Assembly (NCBI GenBank): GCA_016271365.2
Contig: CM057456.1
Span: 169,108,501-169,172,500 of the forward strand
Length of the DNA: 64,000 bases
Direction: 5' to 3'
Source: Neoceratodus forsteri
Lineage: Eukaryota > Chordata > Ceratodontiformes > Ceratodontidae
Position 1 is the first letter of the stretch. The number at the start of each line of letters is the position of its first letter. The notes under the pieces are model-generated. The model had not been told where the DNA came from and ran no database searches. It saw only the letters and a list, made by a program, of their open reading frames with translations. Positions 21,590-31,930 of the stretch are shown piece after piece. The position numbers and the translations under genes were made by a program.

Positions 21590-22440
21590 TCCACGGTCAA
21601 TGGCCATGTTGTGCAGGATGCAGCAGGCCAGGAATATGCCACAGGCTTTCAATGGGCTGTATTGTAGTGCACCGCCTGACCTATCTAGGCAACAGAATTG
21701 CATCTGTAGCATGCCAAAGACACGCTTGATGATATTGCGTGTGCTGGCATGTGCCTCACTGTATCTTTCCTCTGCGGGGGATGACAGTCACTGGTAGGGG
21801 ATGAGCAGTCATGGCCTCAGGTGGTACACACTGTTGCCTGTGAGGAAGAAGACATGGTTATCCCTGTGCTGTGCTTCTGCCTGCTCTCTCTCAGCCAATA
21901 TGGCCCGTGAGGATGTCACCCCACTCAAACCTTTGGCACAGCACTGAGCTGTGCCATATAAAGGCATCATGTGCACTCCCAGGGTGTGTGGCACAGACAT
22001 TGATGATGTGCCCCTTGGTATCGCACATCACCTGGCAGTTTATGGATGGGAACCCCTTCTGGATGATGTAGACTGGGCCCTCTGGGCCAGGTGGTGTGTG
22101 GATGCCAATGTATGTGCAGTCTATAGCCCCAATCACGTCTGGCATACATGCCACCCAGTGAAACTCCTGCATGTTTGCTGTATGCTCTGCCTGTGTGCTG
22201 AGGAAATATATGAACTGTGAAGTTCTCATACGTGATCCTGCCACGGTACCACCTATGTTGGGCATACTGCCGCTGGACCCTTCGACGGCCACGCTGGTGT
22301 TCCTTCTGCCTTCTCACATCCCTCATTATCACATCCATTATGAATGGGCCACTGTCCATCCCTCAGTCACTGGGTGTCTCCCTGGCTGCCTATGACATTC
22401 TGTTAGTCCATCGGTCTGTCTGTGTCTCTCTCTCTTCCTC

Positions 22441-22486
<46 letters not shown>

Positions 22487-22500
22487 TCTCTCTCACTCCC
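21590..22500 (-). pseudogene. HARBI1-type transposase, catalytically dead
   Basis: On the minus strand exon 1 (to about 21896) reads HTANMQEFHWVACMPDVIGA, IDCTYIGIHTPPGPEG, GFPSINCQVMCDTKGH and INVCATHPGSAHDAFIW; exon 2 (from 21837) reads GNSVYHLRP and NIIKRVFGML. Compared with the complete copy, the first catalytic Asp (IDCT) is kept, the second is Asn (GDSGY-like to GNSVY) and the Glu is Lys (NIIE to NIIK). Both changes fit single transitions. The intron is about 58 bases with a GC start instead of GT. The original enzyme cut and pasted the element with its Myb partner. Confidence 0.85.
22443..22483. repeat. (TC)n microsatellite within Harbinger
   Basis: A pure CT run at the same place, relative to the transposase, as the GA run at 51180-51200 of the complete Harbinger when both are read in the same orientation. 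It is therefore a feature of the family and not a chance insertion. Confidence 0.75.
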
Positions 22501-22955
22501 TCTCTCTCTGGGCACAATGTTGCGCATCTGCTGTCTGTGTATTTGAACCTGTTTTTGTAGGCTGAAGTCTGCCTGGCACAACTTGGGGTTTGCTCCAGAC
22601 TTGCGCCATGCTTTCTGGTTGAATATGCCATTGCGCCACTTATTCATGGGAACGCTCCCTGCACTTGTGCTGCATACATTATAGTTGTGCCTTGATGCAA
22701 TGGGATTTGCGCTGCACTGCTGCTCCCTTTGAATATCACTCGTTGGTGCACCTACATACTTCGGCCAGCATAACTCAGTTGCACCATGCACAAGTGCTCT
22801 GAATATCTCAGCCATATTGTATAAACAGAACATGACATGACATGATTGAAGATATTGTATTTATCTTCGCCACTTGTGAGATTGGCATCTCTTGAAGATA
22901 AATATGATACATTCAGTCAGACCATGTTATATCCCATATAGATATATATCTATAT

Positions 22956-22981
22956 TATAGTGGCACAGTAGTGCCACTATA
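22956..22981. repeat. F1 terminal hairpin (11-bp stem)
   Basis: TATAGTGGCAC (22956-22966) pairs perfectly with GTGCCACTATA (22971-22981) over the loop AGTA. It is the best-preserved copy of the F1 end and lies next to a short TA-rich run (22935-22957). Confidence 0.85.
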
Positions 22982-23700
22982 GTTGTGGTTGCGTAGCCAT
23001 TTCTATGTTAAACCTCAAAGTTTGCACATTAATAACTTTGCATCTGTTTCTCTGAATTACCTGAAATTTGGAATGGAGGAAGATTTTGCATTGGTCTCCA
23101 GATCTAGAAGATTTTGTGTCAATCGGATGTACAGTTGTGGAATTGTAGCACACTCAAAAACATAAAAAATCCCCAACATTCTGTTTTCTTTACATGTCTA
23201 CTTTGTAAAGAAGACTGCATTTGAGTGGGTTCTGATTGGGTGGACTGCATGGGTCCTGGGTTGCAGATGTGCCTTTTGAGTCTCCCATTATAGCCTATGG
23301 GAAAATGTATATGTGCAGCTTGAAAGTTGTTGCCATGGTATTTCTTGGTATCGAGATTGTCAAAAATAGTGTCGTGCTGCCGCCATCTTGGTTTCAGTTA
23401 GCGAGAGAGAAAAAACAATATACCTCAAAAAATACTGCACTTTTTGACACACCAACCATTGGATTTACCATTTTGAGGCCTGCGGAACAGGAATCTGGCA
23501 TTAGTTTTTCACCAGCTGGTCTGGAAATGAAGTTTTCAGATTTTTTCCACCATTTTGCCATTTTTTGATAGCGACGCTGTCTCAAAGTGCCACGCCAATA
23601 TGCACGATTATTTGAAATACAAGCATGACACTACATTTTATGTTCACATTTGTGTTCCCATTATAAAGATAGGAGTGTCGCGATCATTTCTTAAATAATC
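22982..23700 (+). repeat. F1 repeat, fourth forward copy
   Basis: Starts AGTTGTGGTTGCGTAGCCAT, then TTCTATGTTAAACCTCAAAG, TTAATAACTTTGCATC, GTTGTGGAATTGTAGCACA, GATGTGCCTTTTGAG, TCCCATTATAGCCTATGGG, GCCGCCATCTTG (23379-23390) followed by GTTTCAGTTAG, and ends near a TGTTCCCATTATAAAGATAGG string at 23653 that is the reverse complement of a motif found at 31580, 31767 and 60747. Confidence 0.7.
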
Positions 23701-23737
23701 ATGGTAACAGTGCAGAGACACATTTTCTGAAATGCTG

Positions 23738-24280
23738 TTTTCTTTGTCACTTGATTGTGGCAAGCTGGATTGTGATATTGGCCTGAAACTTTCAGAGTGG
23801 CAAGCCCTACTGCTGCAGTTGTACGATTCAGTGGTTTGCTTTGAAAATGTTCACCACATCCCTAGTTATAGCATTCTGAATTTATGAATTTTCCCATAGG
23901 ATAACATTGTGGGAGTCATTTTCTTTGTCTCTTCATTGTGGCTACATGCATTGTGGTATTGACCTGAAATTTTTAGGCTGCAAAACCCTACCCCTAAAGG
24001 TGGGCCTTTTTGTGGTTTGGAATGGAACGATTGAACATGGTCATAGTTACAGCATTGTGAAGTTTGGAATTTTCCCCATAGGATAATATTGCGGCTCAGG
24101 TTTTTCTTTGTTCCCTCATTGTGGCAATGTGGATTGCACTATTGCCATGAACGTTTCATGGTGAAAAGACGTACTGCCACAGGTGTGCCTTTTGGTGTTG
24201 TGGTCCTAAAACATTCAACAGAGCCATAGTTACACCATTGCAAAGTTCAGAACTTTTGTCATAGGATAACATTGTGGCGC
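23738..24280 (+). repeat. Three tandem units of about 180 bp (F1 distal section)
   Basis: Units begin at TTTCTTTGT-type strings near 23738, 23925 and 24104 and each ends with CCCATAGGATAA(C/T)ATTG. Shared inner landmarks: CATTGTGGCAA or similar, ATTG(G/A)CCTGAAA, TTTCA or TTTTTAGG, and CATAGTTACA(G/C)CATTG. A single equivalent unit ends the F1 copy at 6130-6300, so copy number of this sub-repeat varies. Confidence 0.75.
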
Positions 24281-24590
24281 TTGTGACGCCTTTTGGGTCC
24301 CATATCTCAAAAACGGTTCGAGATACAGACTTTTTGTTGAATCAGTTCTTAGATGCCCACTAAGGGGCTAAGGTCAGAACTAGGATAGAAAACCATGAAA
24401 CTCTTGAAATTTGAATTTTTTTTCTACGATGTACGGTTCCCAAGATATTTGTGAATTACTAACCCACGTGTACATTTTCGTGCCCGATGATGATTGCTAT
24501 GCCTTCAGAGTACTTTTCAGTGCCTGTAATAGAAAAATGATAACTGACATGTGTTTGGTTGCTGTGTTGCTGTGACAACTACTGAGTTTT
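24280..24590. other. F1 end and unassigned sequence
   Basis: CCCATATCTCAAAAACGGTT and CGAGATACAG (24299-24330) are the last recognisable F1 landmarks. The rest, to about 24590, has no gene and no repeat that I can place. Confidence 0.4.
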
Positions 24591-25450
24591 ACTATTACAA
24601 CGACACTTAACTTTGCTTTGCAGTGTGTGTGCTTCAGAAGACATGGGACATTACTATAAGTAGGCCTCCTTGCATTGTATGAGTGGTATGTGGAACCATA
24701 CTTAACTGTAAGTGGGAGCACAGTGCACACACCCATTTCTATTACTACTTACATTACACTTTTTAAAAAAGAAGGGAAATTCTTTGCAGATACTTCACTA
24801 ATGCATCAGTTATGGTTGTTCCACAGTGACAAAAGAAACAAAATTTCCTATTAGGAAAATATGTTTATTACAATGACACTTAACTTCACTTTGTGGTGCA
24901 TGCACTTCATGAGATATGGGCAAATTACTGTAAGTAGGTGTCCTTGCTTTATAAGAATGCTATATGGAACCATGCTTAACTGTAAGTGGGAGTGCAGTGC
25001 TCGGAGGGCCTGTGCTCCCACAAACACACATACTACGTGCCACACTTGCAAGGGTTGGTGGGAGCACAGGGCCCTTTGGGCTCTGCGCTCCCACCAAGAT
25101 GCCAATATCTATTACTACTTAAATTACACTTTAAAAAAAGAGGAAATTCTTTGAAAATACTTCGTTAATGCATCAGTTAGGGTTGTTTCACAGTGACGAA
25201 AGAAACAACATTTCCTATTAGGCAAATATGTTCATTACAATGACACTTAACTTTGCTTTGCAGCACGTGCACTTCATGAGATATGGGCAAATTGCTGTAA
25301 GAGGTCTCCTCGGTTTACACAAGTGCTATATGAAACCATGGTTAACTGTAAGTTGGGAGCGTCCAACCATCCCCATCAACACCCTCAACCTCCACACAGC
25401 AACAGGCATTGAGATGTGCATTGGGGTGGTTGTGTTTAACTCTGACACCA
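24590..25450. repeat. Tandem repeat with GGGAG hairpins and CAGTTAGGGTT ends
   Basis: ATTACAA(C/T)GACACTTAACTT begins units at about 24593, 24868 and 25236. Each contains TTTG(C/T)(A/G)GTG, CTTCATGAGATATGGGCAAA or a variant, a TGGAACCAT...TTAACTGTAAG segment and, where complete, GTGGGAGCACAG hairpins (24985-25021 and 25058-25094) and the string TGCATCAGTTAGGGTTGTT. It shares modules with 9775-10650, so both blocks belong to one family. Confidence 0.7.
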
Positions 25451-26737
25451 TTTGAGAGGTACAATGTATTTTTTAGTACTTCAGGCTGAGTCCTGGAATT
25501 AGAATTATAATAAGAAAAAATGCAATAGGTGGACAGTGTTTGGTAATTCAAGTTTTTATTCCTTTTCTCTGAAATATAGAATTTGGTAACAAAAGTATAT
25601 ATGAAAATTATATGTCATTGGTTGTAAAGGATAATATGTGCTATATATAACAATTTCACATTGTAAGATAAAGCATTCAGTTGGAGCCTTGCCATTCTCC
25701 ATAAGCCTCCTTTCCCAGATTTAAAACTTTCAGTGACAGCGCCATTAAACCAAAGCACTAACTAGGTCACTTAACATGGGAGAAGCTGTGTTCCTGCTCA
25801 CTGTCAGTAAAACTGGGTAGGCATTTGGCCAGTAATAAGACAATGGAGGCAAAGTAATTAATCTGAAAAAAGAAACTAACTAAAACCACAATTTGAAGGG
25901 TTTTGTGTCTGAGTGTGGTGGGGGGTGACATAACAATACAGTCCATTGCCTTCATAGGGTAAGACAATTAGCATAGCTACAAACAGCTCCAAGTTGGAGT
26001 CTAAGTGCTTCTGTCATGTAAGGAGGCCATGTACCAACTAACAGGCACTCTGCCATTCAGTACCTGTTCTCGGTATGTCATGGGCACTTGCAGATTTCAA
26101 GCCAGAACTGTTTGAAGATATGGCAATATAGTAATCTGTATTGCCATATGTTCAAACTGCTCCGGTTTGGGATCTGTATGTGCCTGTTATAAACTGAGTC
26201 CAGGTACTGACTGATGGAGTGCCTGTCAGCCAGTATATGGTTTCCTTATATAACAGAAGCACTAAGGCTCCAAACTGGAGCTGTTTGTAGCTGTGGTAAC
26301 AGTGCTACCCTAAGGAGGCACTCCGGCTGGTCCCAGCAGGGATTGTCATTTGAGCCATTAAACCAAAGCGCTAACTAGGACACTTAACATGGGAGACGCT
26401 CTCTTCCCGCTCACTGTCACTAACAGTGGGTAGGCACTTGCCCACTATTAAGAAAATTGAGACAAAAATATTTATTTATTATTTCTCTGAAATATAAAAT
26501 CAGGTAAGAAAAATATATATTAAAATTATATGTTATTGGTTGTAAATAACAATATTTTGTATATATAACAATTTAACATTGTAACATACAGCATTCAATT
26601 GGAGCCTTGTCATTCTCTGTAAGCCTCCTCCCCCTGATTTAAAACTGTTAGTGACAGCACCATTAAACCAAAGTACTAACTAGGGCAGTTAACATGGGAG
26701 ACACTGTCTTCTTGCTCACTGTCACTAAAAGTCAGGC

Positions 26738-27173
26738 AGGCAGTGTCAGTGGCTCAGTAGGTAGCATACTCGCCTCTGAGGCCAGGAGATCAGAGGGCTG
26801 TGGGTTTAGTTCCCACATCTGGCACTTGGGTTAATATCCCAGTACTGACACTGTAGTGCAGTATGAGAGGCGTGCTGCACTTCTGAGGTGCCGTCTTTCG
26901 GATGAGACGTTAAACTGAGGTCCCATCTGCCTGGATTGGTGGTAGTTCAGGTGGATGTTAAAGATCCCATGGCACTTAACGAAAAGAGTAGGGGAATTTC
27001 CCCGGTGTTCTGGACAAATTTCCCTCATTCCCTCAAAATACCACCAACTGCTTAATCTGGTTCAAGGTCAGTTGGCATTCATCTGTATCCCCCTCCCCGG
27101 GTTGTGCCTGATTTAGGCAAGATTTGTTTAGTGCACTTACCCAGTCAACAAAAACTAAAAATAAAAAAAAAAA
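26738..27173 (+). mobile_element. tRNA-derived SINE, full length
   Basis: The head is tRNA-like, with an A-box TGGCTCAGTAGG (26750-26761) and a B-box GGTTTAGTTCC (26803-26813), so RNA polymerase III would transcribe it. A long conserved body follows (CCGTCTTTCGGATGAGACGT, GATCCCATGGCACTTAACG, AAAGAGTAGGGG, CCCCGGTGTTCTGG). This type of body is shared by ancient vertebrate SINE superfamilies (V-SINE or Deu-SINE type; I cannot decide which). The tail is A-rich (27150-27173). It interrupts the satellite between CTAAAAGT and GTGGGTAGACAC. Two broken copies lie at 40095-40285 and 46683-46943. Confidence 0.88.
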
Positions 27174-27271
27174 GTGGGTAGACACTTGGCCACTAATAAG
27201 AAAGTGGAGGCAAAGTTATGAATGTGAAAAAAACAAGTAAGTAAAACCACATTTTTGAGTATTTTGTATTT

Positions 27272-27299
27272 GTGTGTGTGTGTGTGTGTGTGTGGGGGG
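27272..27299. repeat. (TG)n then (G)n microsatellite
   Basis: About eleven TG units followed by seven G bases, inside the satellite linker. Equivalent runs lie at 27897-27906 (short) and 28507-28537, at the same place in each unit, so the dinucleotide run is part of the unit and varies in length. Confidence 0.8.
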
Positions 27300-28960
27300 G
27301 TGACGTAACAATACAGTGTATTGTCTCCATAGAGTAAGAGTATTACCACAGCTACAAACAGCTCGTTTGGAGCCTAAGTGCTTCTGTGATATAAGGATGC
27401 CATGTACCGACTGACAGGCACTCTGCCAGTCGGTACATGTTGTCGGTATATCACAGGCAGATGCAGATTTCAAACCAGAGTTATTTGAAGATACAGCAAT
27501 ATAGTAGTCTGTATTGCCATATCTTCAAACAGCTCCGGTTTGGGATCTGTATGTGCCTGTAATATACTGAGACCAGATACTGATGGGTAGAGTGCCTGTT
27601 AGCAAGTATATGGTCTCCTTATATCACAGAATCACTAAGACTCCACACTGGAGCTGTTTGTAGCTGTGGTAATAGTGTTAGCCTAAGGAGGCTCCCCAGC
27701 TGGTCCCTGCAGGTAATGTCATTTGCGCTATTAAACCAAAGCACTAACTAGGGCAGTTAACATGGGAGACACTGTCTTCCCACTCACTGGCACTAACAGT
27801 GGATAGACACTTGGCCACTAATACAAAAATGGAGACAAAGTAATAAATGTGAAAAAAACAAATAAATAAAACCAGATTTTGGAGGGTTTTGTATCTGTGT
27901 GTGTGTTTGTGGAGAGGGGGTTACATAACAATACAGTTCATTGGCTCCGTAGGGTAAGACTATTAACACAGCTACAAACAGCTCCAGTTTGGAGCCTAAA
28001 GGCTTTTGTGATATAAGGAGGCCAGGTACTGACTAACAGGCACTCTGCCAGTTGGTACCTGGTATCGGTATATCACGGCCACATGCAGATTTCAAACCGG
28101 AGCTGTTTGAAGAGACAGCAATATAGTAATCTGTATTGTCATATGTTCAAACTGCTCCGGTTTGGAATCTGCATGTGCCTGTGATATACCAAGACCAGGA
28201 ACTGACTGTTATCCAGTACATGGTCTCCTTATATCGCAGAATGACTTAGGCTGCAAACCACAGCTGTTTGTAGCTGTGGTAATAGTGTTAGCCTAAGGAG
28301 GCACCCTGGCTACTCCCCGCAGATCATGTCATTTGCGTGATTAAACCACAGTGCTAACTGGGCCACAAGACATGGGAGATGATGTCTTCCCACTCAGTGT
28401 CACTAAAACTGAGTAGCCACTTGGCCACTAATAAGAAAATGGATGCAAAGTAATAAATGTGAAAAAAAAAACACTAACTAAAACCACATTTTGGAGAGTT
28501 TTGTATCTGTGTGTGTGTGTGTGTGTGTGTGTGTGATATAACAATATGGTTGGTTGCCTCCATAGGGTAAGACTATTAGCACAGGTACAAACAGCTCCAG
28601 GTTGAAGTCTAAGTGCTTCTGTGATGTAAGGAGGCCATGTACTGACTCACAGGCACTCTGCACTCGGTATCTGGTCTTGGTATATCACGGCCACATGCAG
28701 ATTTGAAACTGGAGCTGTTTGAAGATACGGCAATATAGTAATCTGTATTGTCATATGTTCAGACTGCTCCAGTTTGGAATCTGCATGTGCCCGTGATATA
28801 CTGAGACCAGGTACTGACTGGTAGAGTCCGTATCAGCCAGTACATGGTCTACTTATATCACAGTAGGACATAGGCTCCAAACCACAACTGTGGTAATAGT
28901 GTTAGCTTAAGCGAGCACCCCGGCTGCTCCCTGCAGGTAACGTCATACAGGGACTGCTGC

Positions 28961-29340
28961 GGTTGCTTGTGGGTGCGCCGGGGAGAGCTCTGAGCATTAC
29001 AATGGCAGTGGGGAGGGTGCAGGATCAACCAGATGTAATTTTAAATACAAAATAGCAGAGTAAGTAATACAACTATATACATTTATTAAAGTGGTAATCG
29101 GGACCTGCTTCACATGGACATTTCAATAAAGTACAAGGATTCTTTTTATAAGTACAATAAGAGACTCTGGGGTGCATTAGAAATTTGCTCACTAACTGTT
29201 GCTGGTCATGGCTCTTCTGATCCTGTGGAGACACAAAAAAAAGATACAGAGAAAGGGAAAAAGAGAGAGCGAGAGAGAGAGAGAGAGAGAGAGACACGGA
29301 GAGGTGTAAGTGATTAGATGGTATATTTTTGAAAAACTAC
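28961..29340. other. Unassigned sequence with a (GA)n run
   Basis: A GC-richer start (CTGCGGTTGCTTGTGGGTGC) fades into A/T-rich DNA. A GA microsatellite lies at about 29265-29294. No reading frame is credible. Confidence 0.4.
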
Positions 29341-29354
29341 AGTTGTATACAGTA

Positions 29355-29740
29355 TGGGGGAGATATTCAAAGGAGTTGTGCCTGGCACAACCATGTGTCA
29401 CTGGTGCTACCCCACAATGTGCCATGGTATGATATTCAAAAGGGTGCCTTGCACAGCACAAGTCCTGATGCCCTGGGGTGCATTGTTAGTGTATGCGGCG
29501 CATCTGCAGGCGGTGTGCCCATGCATATGTGGTGCATCCCGATATTCAGCCCTGGATGTGCGGTGCATCTGCTGGCAGAACACCCAGATGTGCTGCATAC
29601 CAGGGCACAAAGTTGAGCCAAAAAACAGGGCTCAAATGCCAGACACCCACAGGTGGGTGGCCGTATTGCAAGGCACAACTCAACAGCCACCAGCCATGGG
29701 TGGCCACTGCTCAGCAGGAACACCATCCACAAGCACCCAC
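29355..29740 (+). mobile_element. Short Harbinger derivative or fragment
   Basis: GATATTCAAA at 29362 and 29431 and GATATTCAGC at 29541, with GTGCC or GTGCAT repeats between, mirror the left end of the complete Harbinger (GATATTCAAA at 50870, GATATTCAGA at 50940, GATATTCAAA at 51052). GCCAAAAAACAGGGCTCAAA (29619) corresponds to GCCAAAATAAAAAGGCTCAA at 51119. No transposase is present and no clear right TIR was found, so this is a truncated or non-autonomous copy. Confidence 0.6.
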
Positions 29741-29746
29741 AGCCTC

Positions 29747-29990
29747 CCTGGTGGTTCAGTGATCCCTCCCACCCATTTGGTGGATCATGGGCATTTGTTC
29801 TATAATAACCCTTCCTGGTAGTCTAGCAGTCCTCTCTCCCATCCATATGCCTGAACGCAGCCATTTGTACTAAAATAACCCTCCCTGGTGGTCCAGCGAA
29901 CCCACCTCCCCTTTTGTATGTCCAATTGTGGGCTTCCATAGTACAATAAGATACCTGGTGGTACAGTGGTCCCCTCTCCCACCTACAGAG
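29747..29990. repeat. Minisatellite, period about 68 bp, 4 copies
   Basis: The string CCTGGTGGTYCAGTGRTCCC or a variant begins at about 29747, 29813, 29884 and 29951, each followed by a CTCCCACC-like and CATTTGT(T/A)CTA-like segment and AATAA(C/G). Confidence 0.7.
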
Positions 29991-29999
29991 GACCCTGGC

Positions 30000-30630
30000 C
30001 ACCCAGCTCCCCACGTCATTGGTGGGCAATTGCATCCCACCAGCATGCCGCCCAGCTGTCCACCGCATGACAACTTACAGTATGTGATGTAAGCCTTTTG
30101 GTCCACAATGAAGACCAATGGGCTTACAGACTATAATGTACTACACAGGCACAAATATGAGAATGACTGCAAGTCTGCATCCATAAAACAGAACCACATT
30201 TAAAATGAAAATACTGTTACGAAAACAATACAAGTATTATTCTTCTTTCTGACTACAACAGACCTTCAAATTAAACACAGCAATGAGGCACGGAGATACA
30301 ACATGGAAAGGACTCAGAAAAATATTACATGTAAGAAAACTGAAGGCAAACAAATCCTGCTGCATAAATCAAATATGGCGCTGGTGCCTGTGGGATGACA
30401 ATGCTATTGGTACAGTTGCTGCTGAGAACTTGTAACCCTTTCTTGTAGTTTTTGCCAGTCATGACATTACTCAAGGTCACAGGGAACTGTGCAAGACAGT
30501 TAGTTGTGGCACTGGCGTTCCTTGATATGCCATATATATTTCATGTTTTGGTTTTTAAAGTTATTCCATTTTCTTTTTTATTGTAATTTTCTAAGGATAT
30601 AATTTCTTATAAGCAGTGAGACATTGGTGG
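30000..30630. other. No gene recognised
   Basis: A/T-rich DNA without shared repeats or credible reading frames; it lies downstream of the last exon of the minus-strand Myb/SANT gene relic and could include its 3' untranslated region. Confidence 0.3.
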
Positions 30631-31334
30631 CTATTGGTAGTACTGGGATACATGTGTACTCAGATGCTGAAGACACTTCATTAGCACTGGTAACACAGAA
30701 TGATTTCTTACAGGTCGACTGGCACATTTGATGGACAAACTTGGCTTGGTAGATGCAGAATCACAAATCTGGTTTTCTAATGATGTGCTGAGGAATGTGT
30801 GTATCATAGTAAAATAACGTTCAATGGTGCAGGTTATACACATACCTGCTGATGTGTCCATACTTGCTCCTCAGCCTTGATCATGCCACAGGAATGATGT
30901 CCAATGTTACTGTAGAAAGAAAAAAGATATGAATAATAAGTATATGGTTGTTCTGCCATTTTCATATTTTTGTGTCTTTAGCAGTTTCGACAATTGGGAT
31001 CTAAACTGTTCAGTATAAGCTGAGTTGGGCAAAGAGTGGTAACCGTATTGGTTATTGATTATATATACAAAGTTGAAGATACATACACTGTCAGTTACAG
31101 TTGTGGAGACAGATACTATTAATTTCTATCTTCTATGTGATGTGAAGATACATTACTTAGTAGGGAAATTGGAGCTATATTTTTAGATTATGAAATGGGT
31201 AGAAAAAATGTTAAATTCTGATTGGCCGAGAGCTGCTTTGAGCTGGTCTGTTATCTGACAACAATGGCCCAGCTGAAAGTATTATGTTTAAAAATGCATG
31301 AAATTTACTAAAAATGATCCATTTCATTATCACA

Positions 31335-31485
31335 ATAAGATACTCAAGGGGGTGTGTTATGGTGGCCTAACAGCCCTTCTTGGGAGGTGCAAGCCCTCGG
31401 CTATGCCTTGTGCTTCAACCCACCCTGAGGTGGGCCGTTATTCCACTATAACACAGCCCTTGTAATGCCTTATTGCTCAAGTACT
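31335..31485. repeat. MITE-like inverted repeat (AGCAATAAGGCA type)
   Basis: Ends CACAATAAGATACTCAAGGG and CCCTTGTAATGCCTTATTGC are inverted repeats, and GTGTTATGGTGG pairs with CCACTATAACAC inside. The middle (CAAGCCCTCGGCTATGCCTTG) can fold too; it resembles the middle of the copy at 32985 only in layout. Confidence 0.6.
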
Positions 31486-31554
31486 ACAATCTACTTTGCT
31501 CAAATACAGTGACAAAGAAGGCAACAATTTAGAAAATTTGGTTCCACAGTATTG

Positions 31555-31930
31555 CCATGGTAGCTCTAATATGATCGTGACAGTCCTATCTTTATAATGG
31601 GAATACAACTGCAAAGGTCATATACTGTCACGGTTGTGTTTAGTATAGTCGTGCTTATTGTTGCACTACTTTGCTACAGTACCACAAACTTACAAAGACA
31701 AACACTAGAAACAACCTAAAAAGTTAAGTCTTACACCAACTGCTGAATATTTCAAATATGATCACGATAGTCCTATCTTAATAATGGGAATACAACCACG
31801 ATCTTTGCATATAGTGTCGTGGATGTATTTTATATAGTCATACATATTGCTGCAATACTTTGCTATAGTACCGGGAACTTACAATACCAGACAGTTGAAA
31901 GCCTGAAAGGTTAAGTGTTAGACAAACTGC
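31555..31930. repeat. Two tandem units of about 187 bp
   Basis: ATGATC(G/A)(T/C)GA(C/T)AGTCCTATCTT starts at about 31572 and 31758, each followed by TAATGGGAATACAAC, AGTGTCGTGG or a variant, TTTGCTA(C/T)AGTACC, ACTTACAA and GTTAAGT(C/G)TTA. The leading string is the reverse complement of one at 23653-23685, and a further relative is at 60735. Confidence 0.75.

Larger units (their letters stand above)
21060..22813 (-). mobile_element. PIF/Harbinger transposon, dead copy (minus strand)
   Basis: The right boundary is the end TGAATATCTCAGCC (22800-22813), a diverged form of the 16-bp TIR of the complete element at 50864 (GGCCCGGATATTCAAA). Subterminal TTTGAATATC (22728) and TTGAATATG (22620) motifs follow, then a CT microsatellite (GA on the minus strand, as in the complete copy at 51180), then transposase exons. 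The other end is not found: GC-rich spacer similar in kind to 52640-53000 fades out by about 21060, so this end is probably truncated. Confidence 0.8.
25540..28960. repeat. Satellite of about 615-bp units, each with a ~350-bp palindrome
   Basis: Four palindromes are centred near 26134, 27508, 28126 and 28738. In the first, GCTACAAACAGCTCCAA, AAGTGCTTCTG, AAGGAGGCCATGTACC and AACAGGCACTCTGCC on the left return inverted as GGAGTGCCTGTCAGCC, GTATATGGTTTCCTTAT, CAGAAGCACTAAGGCTCCAA and CTGGAGCTGTTTGTAGCTG, around the core TATGGCAATA/TATTGCCATA. Units are joined by CTAACTAGG(A/G)CA...AACATGGGAGA and TGGCCACTAATA linkers. The section 25545-25760 is also duplicated at 26470-26710. Some units carry a (GT)n run beside ACCACATTTTGGAG. 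Confidence 0.85.

Noticed and set aside
26738..26820. A functional tRNA gene
   Set aside because: A- and B-boxes are present, but the sequence cannot fold as a proper tRNA and continues into a SINE body with an A-rich tail; two further SINE copies exist.
25540..28960. CRISPR-like array
   Set aside because: Repeats are hundreds of bases long, palindromic and with conserved spacers; the DNA is vertebrate.
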